From Lentibacillus sp. Marseille-P4043 (GTDB taxonomy: Bacteria; Bacillota; Bacilli; Bacillales; Amphibacillaceae), in NCBI RefSeq assembly GCF_900258515.1, contig NZ_LT984884.1, positions 3,221,367 to 3,285,366 on the forward strand: 64,000 nt of DNA, in the 5' to 3' direction. The translations under genes and the position numbers were made by a program. The notes below the pieces were generated by a model. The model was not told where the DNA came from and searched no databases. It saw nothing but the letters and a program-made list of their open reading frames with translations. Each line of letters begins with the position of its first letter. The stretch's first letter is position 1. Shown piece after piece: positions 58,094-64,000 of the stretch.

Positions 58094-58396
58094 ATGGCTC
58101 AACAAAATTCACAGCAGCAATTACAACAAGCATTGCAGCAGGCTCAGCAAGCGCAACAAGCAGTGCAACAGGCTCAATCTAGTGCTAATCCACAACAACT
58201 GCAACAAGCTCAGCAGCAGTTGCAGCAAGCAGAACAGGGGTTGCAAAATGCGCAAACGCAAGCTGGTTCTAATGCACAACAAAACTCACAGCTACAACAA
58301 GCACAGCAACAATTACAACAAGCACGTCAGCAAGTGCAACAAGCTCAGCAAACACAACAGACACAAGCATCACAGCAAAATAATAACTTTCAATAA
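58094..58396 (+). CDS. Glutamine/alanine-rich low-complexity protein
   Basis: The 100-residue product from the ATG at 58094 (GGAGG upstream) consists almost only of Gln, Ala, Asn and Ser in heptad-like patterns such as QQLQQAQQQLQQAEQG. It should form a long alpha-helical coiled coil and has no charged catalytic residues. The clean ribosome site and terminator argue that it is expressed. It might be a spore-associated or structural peptide, but this is not shown, and gamma-type SASP features are absent. Confidence 0.75.
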   Translation: MAQQNSQQQLQQALQQAQQAQQAVQQAQSSANPQQLQQAQQQLQQAEQGLQNAQTQAGSNAQQNSQLQQAQQQLQQARQQVQQAQQTQQTQASQQNNNFQ

Positions 58397-58410
58397 GCCT
58401 AATAACGCGT

Positions 58411-58442
58411 AAAAAGGGAACCTCAACATTGGTTCCCTTTTT
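58411..58442. terminator. Bidirectional terminator
   Basis: AAAAAGGGAACC and GGTTCCCTTTTT form a perfect 12-bp stem with an eight-base loop between convergent genes. Confidence 0.88.
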
Positions 58443-59971
58443 TACTTGGATTTCTCAATTTGAGCTATAATATTTACAATTTTATCCTCTATCTCAGGCC
58501 CAACCTCTTCATCAAGTAAATTATTCAACATAATGGAGAAGATTACTTTTTCCCCACTATTTGTTTTTATGTATCCTGATAAGGTGCTAACTCCATAAAT
58601 AGTTCCTGTTTTAGCCTGTACCTTCCCCTTAATATCCCCCAAACGGTTTCGCAATGTCCCACCAACCATACGGTCATCACTTCCAGCAACAGGAAGTGCA
58701 TTTAGATAGGTGGAAAACCAACTTTGATTTTGAACATTGTATAATAATTTGGAGATTTCGTTAGGTGGAATCAAATCAATATGTGATATACCTGATCCAT
58801 CCCGAATTAGCAATGTATCCGTATTCACCCCAAGTTTCGTCAGCTCTTTCTTCATCACTTCCAATCCTTTTTCCCAACTTCCTTCCCCATAGACAACCTT
58901 TCCCATCTCTTTAAGCAAAACTTCTGCATGGGTATTATTACTTAACTTCATAAAAGGAGTTAGCAACTCTGCCAACCTCATTGATTGATGGGCAACCAAA
59001 ACTTCTGCATCATCTGAAGCCTGTCCCGTTCTCAACTCGCCAGTCCATGCAATCCCCTTCTTTTTCAATGATTGTTTAAACAGATCCAATGCATATCCGG
59101 TTGGTTCCCATACTGCCATCCACTCCCGAATATTTGGTGATGCAATAGGAATCGTTCCTTCAATGATTATTTCATTCGTACCATGTTGCCGTGTGATCGT
59201 AATATCCTCTTCTACATCAGCGGTAACTGTTTTTGCCTGATTAATTACCTCTATGTAATCAGTTGCTGGTGTAACTGTAAAATCTGGCTTTTCCCCAATT
59301 TTACTGCCTGGACTTACTTCCACAATTACAGTACCAGCATCATAATCTTGATTTGGTGAAGCGGTTAATGCAGAAATTTGTGCCCCATAATAGTAATGTT
59401 CGTCACTCCAAATTAAATCAGGTGATAATCGAACATCATCATACCACGTGTCGTCACCAATAATGTCGCCTTCTATCGTTTCAATTCCCTTTTCCCGCAA
59501 TTTTGCAGCAAACGTATCAAAGTCACTAAGTAGTAATGTTGGATCTCCCTTTCCTTTCAGATAAAGATTCCCAGCTAATTTGCTTCCTTTTACAGTTCCA
59601 TCCGTCAACACCTCGGTCGAAAACGTATGATCTTCACCTAATATAGAAAGTGCGGATGCAGCAGTTAACAGTTTCATATTGGAAGCTGGCCTGAGTCGAG
59701 TGTCCCCCATACGTTCGTATAGTATCTTCCCATCTGAGGCGGAACGAACGCTAACACCAATTAATGCCCCATGTAAAAGTGGCTCATTCTGAATAAATTG
59801 ATCCAATTTGGGCTTCATCTTACCCTTTTTCTCCAGATCTATTTGTTGTTTCATATTACTTGCCTCCTCCACCTCAGGCACTATTTCTTCATCGTTAGAA
59901 GGTACAGATGCTGCAACAAAGACAATCAATACCAGAATTAATCCAAACGTACCTATTTTTAAATATCTCAT
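58442..59971 (-). CDS. dacB: D-alanyl-D-alanine carboxypeptidase/endopeptidase (S13, PBP4/DacB type)
   Basis: The 509-residue protein starts at the ATG at 59971 behind GAGGTG. It has an N-terminal membrane segment ([19 protein letters not shown]) and penicillin-binding motifs SxxK in PASNMK (about residue 94), SxN in KLSNNTHAE, and KTG in QAKTGTIYG (about residue 453). The long insertion between SxxK and SxN is typical of class C low-molecular-mass PBPs. It trims peptidoglycan peptides outside the cell. The name follows the PBP4a/DacC-DacB group; the exact orthologue is uncertain. Confidence 0.9.
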   Translation of the reverse strand: MRYLKIGTFGLILVLIVFVAASVPSNDEEIVPEVEEASNMKQQIDLEKKGKMKPKLDQFIQNEPLLHGALIGVSVRSASDGKILYERMGDTRLRPASNMKLLTAASALSILGEDHTFSTEVLTDGTVKGSKLAGNLYLKGKGDPTLLLSDFDTFAAKLREKGIETIEGDIIGDDTWYDDVRLSPDLIWSDEHYYYGAQISALTASPNQDYDAGTVIVEVSPGSKIGEKPDFTVTPATDYIEVINQAKTVTADVEEDITITRQHGTNEIIIEGTIPIASPNIREWMAVWEPTGYALDLFKQSLKKKGIAWTGELRTGQASDDAEVLVAHQSMRLAELLTPFMKLSNNTHAEVLLKEMGKVVYGEGSWEKGLEVMKKELTKLGVNTDTLLIRDGSGISHIDLIPPNEISKLLYNVQNQSWFSTYLNALPVAGSDDRMVGGTLRNRLGDIKGKVQAKTGTIYGVSTLSGYIKTNSGEKVIFSIMLNNLLDEEVGPEIEDKIVNIIAQIEKSK

Positions 59972-60068
59972 TCCTTCACCTCTTTTTTGCAGCTTTCCCT
60001 TCATAAAAGTATTTCCACATCTGCTTGTCAGAATCCTTTATTCATGACAAATTTTTATTAGACACAAT

Positions 60069-60101
60069 AAAACGTCTAACCTAGCGTGAGTTAAACGTTT
60101 T
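60069..60101 (-). terminator. Terminator of the Tat-oxidoreductase operon
   Basis: AAAACGTCTAAC and GTTAAACGTTTT pair with one mismatch and lie after the tatA stop; on the minus strand the stem is followed by TTTTATT. Confidence 0.7.
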
Positions 60102-60147
60102 GGTAGCATTAATTATCATGAATTAACTAGAAATACAGGATAAAAAG

Positions 60148-60345
60148 TCACCCCTTAGGATGACTTTTCTCCGATTTAGTCGATTCTTCCTCTTCATCGC
60201 TTATCAGTGAACTCGTTGTTCGCTTGAATTCAGACAATGTTTTACCAAATGCAGATCCTATTTCAGGAAGCTTTTTTGGTCCAAAAATGATTAGGGCTAT
60301 AATCAAAATAAGGATCAACCCAGGTATGCCAATATTTGTAAGCAT
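60148..60345 (-). CDS. tatA: Twin-arginine translocase subunit TatA
   Basis: The 65-residue protein has one N-terminal membrane helix ([20 protein letters not shown]), the FGPKKLPE hinge, an amphipathic helix ([15 protein letters not shown]) and an acidic tail, the TatA/TatE layout. It lies 53 bases after the GMC oxidoreductase gene. With a Tat-signal protein two genes upstream, it is probably a dedicated pore subunit for exporting that complex. No tatC is in the window. Confidence 0.92.
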   Translation of the reverse strand: MLTNIGIPGLILILIIALIIFGPKKLPEIGSAFGKTLSEFKRTTSSLISDEEEESTKSEKSHPKG

Positions 60346-60398
60346 TTTTATAGCACCTTCTTCCCTTTTATTACTTAAAGACTAAGTGATCTCTACCT

Positions 60399-62114
60399 TT
60401 AAGCAAGCATGCCCCCATTTTTATGATACTTCATTATCCCTTCAGCAGCCCGATATGCTAGGGCACCAACAGTTCCAGTTGGATTATAACCGCCATTATG
60501 AGAAAAAGCTGATGCACCAACAACAAATAAGTTTTCCATGTCCCACATTTGTAAGTAATTATTAACTGCGGATGTATCCGGATCTGCACCCATAATTACA
60601 CCACCAGTATTGTGAGTGGATTGATAGGTAGTAATATTGTACGGACCTAGTTCATCCATGGCATCGACCTTATCAGCACCCATTTCTTTAAGGATTCCAC
60701 TAGCTTTTTGTGCGGTAAAATTGGCAAGGTTACGATCCTGTTCCTCAAAATCAAATGTCATCCGAATAAGTGGATCGCCAAACGTATCCTTGTACATCGG
60801 ATCAAGGTCTAGATAATGATGCTGATACGGCATACTGGCTCCCATCGCACCAACGGATAATGTTTGGTTAATATAATTGAGCGAGTTTTTCTTGAATTCC
60901 TTGCCCCATGTTGGAGAGCCTTTTGGAATCGGATTATTTGCAATTGGTCTTGCCCCAGTCTGTGTTAAAGCAAGATAACCACCATGGATAAAATCAACAT
61001 CCGAATGGTCAAAGTTATCGCCATTATAATCATCGATAACCATTCCGAGTGCCCCAGCTCCAGCAAAATTATTGAATTGTTTATCTTTGAAATATCCAGT
61101 TGCTGCACCTTTGACAACCTGATAAGCATAGTTTTTTCCAATAACACCTTTACCTGTTGAAGGATCATAAGGACGACTGACTTTGGAGTTTAGCAATAGT
61201 TTTACATTGTTAAAAACATAAGTTGTCAATACAACCACATCTGCTGGTTGTTCTATCTCTTCTCCAGTAGTGACATCGGTGTAAAGTACTCCAGTAGCTT
61301 TACCATCCTTATGTAAAACCCGTCTGACCCAGGAGTGTGTACGTAAATCAAACTTCCCAGTCTTATTGGCAACTGGAATAACAGTAACAACCGGATCCGC
61401 TTTTGCCCCATATTCACAACCAAACCGTTCACAAAAAGCACAATACTGACATGCCGCTCTTGAAATACCATCAGGATTTGTGTAGTTTTCCGATAAATTG
61501 GCGGACGGTATCGTATATGGATGATACTTCAAATTTTCTGTTGCCTTTTTAAACATTGTCATTTGTGGGGAATGCTTCATTGGACCTGTCGGGTATTTAT
61601 CAGAACGCTTTCCGCCAAGCGGATTTTCTTCACCCGAAATGCCAGCCATTTTCTCAAATTGATCATAGTATGGCTCCAATTCATCATACGTAATCCCCCA
61701 ATCCTGAATGGTCATGTCAGCGGGAATTTTGTTTTTACCATACTTATCAATCGTTTTACTACGAATTTCAAAATCATAAGGTAAGAAACGGAATGTCTGC
61801 CCATTCCAATGAACTCCAGCACCACCTAGACCTTCTCCTAAAAGAAAAGACCCATATTGCCGCATTGGTAATGCCCGCATTTTTTCATTACTTCGAAACG
61901 TAAGTGTATCCTTTGATAGATCTTGCATCAACTCATGGCGAATCGCATACCTTAATTCGTCGTGTACCATATAGTAATCCTCTGTATGTCTTTCTTCGCC
62001 CTTTTCCAAACCAACGACGTTAAGCCCTTGCTTTGTTAGTTCTGAGGCAATAATACCTCCACCCCAGCCAACTCCAGCTATCACAACGTCAACTTTTGGC
62101 ATCTTTTTTGCCAT
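60399..62114 (-). CDS. GMC family FAD oxidoreductase with a Cys cluster (gluconate 2-dehydrogenase large-subunit-like)
   Basis: The 571-residue protein has the GMC fold: FAD motif VIAGVGWGGGIIASEL, the SFLLGEGLGGAGVHWNGQT loop and the C-terminal STHNTGGVIMGADPD and SAFSHNGGYNPTGTVGALAY (both given in part) with catalytic His/Asn. A CQYCAFCERFGC segment holds cysteines 222, 225, 228 and 233, a spacing that could hold an Fe-S cluster, as in FAD-dependent glucose dehydrogenases. It has no signal peptide and may be carried out through Tat by the partner at 62139, which has one. The sugar or polyol substrate is unknown. Confidence 0.88.
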   Translation of the reverse strand: MAKKMPKVDVVIAGVGWGGGIIASELTKQGLNVVGLEKGEERHTEDYYMVHDELRYAIRHELMQDLSKDTLTFRSNEKMRALPMRQYGSFLLGEGLGGAGVHWNGQTFRFLPYDFEIRSKTIDKYGKNKIPADMTIQDWGITYDELEPYYDQFEKMAGISGEENPLGGKRSDKYPTGPMKHSPQMTMFKKATENLKYHPYTIPSANLSENYTNPDGISRAACQYCAFCERFGCEYGAKADPVVTVIPVANKTGKFDLRTHSWVRRVLHKDGKATGVLYTDVTTGEEIEQPADVVVLTTYVFNNVKLLLNSKVSRPYDPSTGKGVIGKNYAYQVVKGAATGYFKDKQFNNFAGAGALGMVIDDYNGDNFDHSDVDFIHGGYLALTQTGARPIANNPIPKGSPTWGKEFKKNSLNYINQTLSVGAMGASMPYQHHYLDLDPMYKDTFGDPLIRMTFDFEEQDRNLANFTAQKASGILKEMGADKVDAMDELGPYNITTYQSTHNTGGVIMGADPDTSAVNNYLQMWDMENLFVVGASAFSHNGGYNPTGTVGALAYRAAEGIMKYHKNGGMLA

Positions 62115-62138
62115 TTTTCATTCACCTCTTTCATTACT

Positions 62139-62885
62139 TTACATATGATCCCGTAGGCTACTAGGCTCAATTTCTTTAAAATCGCCTTCTATAATATCCG
62201 TGTAGCCCATTTGATCTCCTGGATAATTTCTCATTTTCCATGCGTCCATATCCATATTACCGCCATAAAGCGGATCACTATACAGCCCTTCTAGTGTTGC
62301 GCCTCGTAGCAAATCAAAAAAACCACTTGCTGAAATTGTGCTCAATTTAACATTATCTTCTTGAAAATCTTTTAAAATGGTATCTTGTTGCTCTTCCGTA
62401 ATTTCTGTGAACCCTTTTTTAAATTTCTGATGGCTATAATTTTGCATTTCACGTAAGCCAATCCTGAAAATTTCCCGACGTTTTAATCGACCTTGGTACC
62501 CTTGAACTTTTTCACCGTGGAAGAAAGGAGGCTCCATGTAGTCCCTTGCATTAAATCCATAAGACCCAGCAAGCTGATGATCAATGTAATATGCTACACC
62601 TAAATCTTGTGCTCCAGGACCATGATCATCCTTAGGAAAAATACGTTCTGTCGCAGCTTCCGTCGTTTTAAATTCTGCTTGACTGAGATACATAAGTGCA
62701 TGATTATAACTTTTCGTTTTTTTGGTAGTCTTTTGTTCTTCTTGATCACCAACATCCCACGGGATCATGCTGCCAAGTACTCCACCAACTGCAAGACCAC
62801 CAACTGCTATCCCAGAACTTTTTAAAAATTTTCTGCGTGACGCGTCTTCGGTTTCTTCTTGACCTCGCTTATTTTCGTCCGTCAA
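62139..62885 (-). CDS. Gluconate 2-dehydrogenase subunit 3-like protein with Tat signal
   Basis: The 248-residue protein starts at the TTG at 62885, eight bases after GGGAGG. It begins with a twin-arginine signal (SRRKFLKSSGIAVGGLAVGG) and continues as a gluconate 2-dehydrogenase subunit 3 family protein (TEAATERIFPKDDHGPGAQD, DYMEPPFFHGEKVQGYQG). In characterised systems this small subunit chaperones and co-exports the GMC catalytic subunit. It precedes the GMC gene by 24 bases. A cytochrome c subunit, common in Gram-negative versions, is absent. Confidence 0.9.
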   Translation of the reverse strand: MTDENKRGQEETEDASRRKFLKSSGIAVGGLAVGGVLGSMIPWDVGDQEEQKTTKKTKSYNHALMYLSQAEFKTTEAATERIFPKDDHGPGAQDLGVAYYIDHQLAGSYGFNARDYMEPPFFHGEKVQGYQGRLKRREIFRIGLREMQNYSHQKFKKGFTEITEEQQDTILKDFQEDNVKLSTISASGFFDLLRGATLEGLYSDPLYGGNMDMDAWKMRNYPGDQMGYTDIIEGDFKEIEPSSLRDHM

Positions 62886-63037
62886 TCCATATACCTCCCT
62901 ACTAAAAAATATTTTAGTCATTTTATTATGTCACCAGAATTAACTATTCATGCATAAAAAACATAATTAACCACTCATGCTAAAAAATAAATTGGGCAAA
63001 ATAAACAAGATCATAAAATACAGAGGAGGTAAAAAAA

Positions 63038-63724
63038 ATGATATCAATCAGGAAAGGCATAACAATTATGTTGTTTCTCAGTATGGCATTATTCGCTTCT
63101 GCCTGTGCCAATCAAGATCAAGGAGCAGCAGATGCAGATCAGTTAAATGGTGAAGACACAACAAATGTTTCCAATCATTCAGCTGATAACGAGGGTTTAG
63201 ATAATCCGGATATCATTCCAAGTGAACTCAGTAATAAAAAGAGCACCACGAATAAAGACGGAACTACATACTCTGGTATGGGAAATAGTATTTACGGCAC
63301 GATCGGTAGTTCCGGTGTCCATGAAGGAGGAATTTCTTCATATTTCGAGTCCATATTGAAAGGTCAAGGAATTACGGGCGTTAAAGTATTTGTTATTGAT
63401 GATTCTGTCGTGTTAGCAAGGAACAAAGCGGGAACAACTAGTCACAAATACGATAATATGCAAAATGATTTATTAAGTGGAAATGAAGGAATGTCAGGAA
63501 AAGGAGAACCTGAAGGAGTAGAAGATGGTAAAAATGAAAGCCATGATAATTTGGACCAAGCAAAAGAAGAAGTTAACGACATGTTTAATGGGAATGTCAA
63601 AATATTAACGGTTACGAACCCAGAAGCGCTTGACCTTATTGAACAGATTAAAGAAGATATTAAATCATCCTCGTTTCAAACGGCTTCGAACGATTTACTA
63701 AAACTTTTGCAAATGACAGAGTAA
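63038..63724 (+). CDS. YhcN/YlaJ-like sporulation lipoprotein
   Basis: The 228-residue protein has a lipoprotein signal (IMLFLSMALFASACANQ, lipobox SAC), a polar linker, and a YhcN/YlaJ-type core (GVKVFVIDDSVVLARNK ... VKILTVTNPEALDLIEQI). Such lipoproteins are on the inner spore membrane and include germination and cortex proteins. A Gly-rich insertion (SGNEGMSGKGEPEGVEDGK) is unusual. The ATG follows AGAGGAGG. The family call is moderate, since it rests on a short pattern. Confidence 0.7.
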   Translation: MISIRKGITIMLFLSMALFASACANQDQGAADADQLNGEDTTNVSNHSADNEGLDNPDIIPSELSNKKSTTNKDGTTYSGMGNSIYGTIGSSGVHEGGISSYFESILKGQGITGVKVFVIDDSVVLARNKAGTTSHKYDNMQNDLLSGNEGMSGKGEPEGVEDGKNESHDNLDQAKEEVNDMFNGNVKILTVTNPEALDLIEQIKEDIKSSSFQTASNDLLKLLQMTE

Positions 63725-63731
63725 TGAAACG

Positions 63732-63765
63732 AAACATCCCCTGTTAAAGATAGCAGGGGATGTTT
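63732..63765 (+). terminator. Terminator after the YhcN-like gene
   Basis: AAACATCCCCTG and CAGGGGATGTTT form a perfect 12-bp stem, followed by TT. Confidence 0.88.
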
Positions 63766-63783
63766 TTGGATTGGAGTACTCGG

Positions 63784-64000
63784 GTTTCGGGCTGATGTTT
63801 TGCTTTTCGGGCTGATGTTTTGCTTTCGGGCTGATGTTTTGCTTTTCGGGCTGATGTTTTGCTTTTCGGGCTGATGTTTTGCTTTTCGGGCTGATGTTTT
63901 GCTTTTCGGGTTGATGTTTTGCTTTTCGGGTTGATGTTTTGCTTTTCGGGTTGATGTTTTGCTTTTCGGGTTGATGTTTTGCTTTTCGGGTTGATGTTTT
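63784..64000. repeat. 20-bp tandem repeat array 3 (runs off the window)
   Basis: About eleven units of TTTTCGGGCTGATGTTTTGC, later with GGTTG in place of GGCTG, one unit short by a base. The core CGGGCTGATGTTT is shared with arrays 1 and 2. This array is more uniform than the others. Confidence 0.9.

Overview
The window looks like a chromosomal segment of a low-GC, endospore-forming member of the Bacillaceae, most like the halotolerant Oceanobacillus/Virgibacillus/Lentibacillus group. The evidence is the AT-rich sequence, strong AGGAGG-type ribosome sites with frequent TTG and GTG starts, sporulation genes (spoVAC, spoVAD, spoVAE, YhcN/YlaJ-type lipoproteins), and Bacillus-type regulatory RNAs (a TPP riboswitch and a PyrR attenuator). 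The genus is inferred from gene content and not proven. No rRNA, tRNA or CRISPR array was seen.

Left part (1-8.9 kb): a putative hydroxyproline/proline-peptide catabolic regulon. A sigma-54 activator (2763-4484) sits between two convincing -24/-12 promoters. One drives a leftward operon (FAD amino-acid dehydrogenase, two-cysteine proline racemase/hydroxyproline epimerase, and a second racemase-family protein cut by the window edge). The other drives a rightward operon (BFD-type [2Fe-2S] protein, HcnA-like ferredoxin, HcnB-like flavoprotein). An EamA/DMT permease broken by an amber codon and an M24 X-Pro peptidase follow. At 8.9-13.8 kb, a PAS-GGDEF-EAL gene in the ktrB operon is split by a complete IS3-family element whose excision would restore the frame.

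14-24 kb: ywpF-like gene, moaA and moeA, two small exported proteins, then a complete seven-gene operon with the composition of spoVA2mob, the operon linked to high spore heat resistance, followed by a dicarboxylate/glutamate symporter. A GC-rich inverted-repeat block (23.7-24.1 kb) is non-coding and has a relative at 34.9-35.2 kb.

24-43 kb: DUF3231 protein; a compact ArsA-ATPase / CC-terminal small protein cluster with an extra cysteine-rich small ORF; cstA; an unassigned permease whose ribosome site lies inside a perfect inverted repeat; a zinc-ribbon peptide; a TPP-riboswitch-controlled thiT; pepF; an orphan SPP1-type holin; several hypotheticals; a YceI protein; and a short aconitase.

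43-64 kb: VanW protein, type II NADH dehydrogenase, AlkA-type glycosylase, zinc-sensing ArsR plus CDF efflux pair, a YhgE/TetR pair with three matching 25-bp operators, PyrR-attenuated uraA, topB, a MarR/MFS operon, a Gln-rich peptide, a DacB-type carboxypeptidase, and a Tat-linked oxidoreductase module (tatA, GMC oxidoreductase with a Cys cluster, subunit-3-like Tat substrate), then a YhcN-like lipoprotein.

Several repeat families run through the intergenic DNA: a 20-bp tandem unit at three loci (29.8, 40.5 and 63.8 kb), a ~130-bp MITE-like element (45.8 and 46.8 kb, with a diverged relative at 27.65 kb), and the GC-rich element above. The long ORFs inside the 20-bp arrays are by-products of the repeat.
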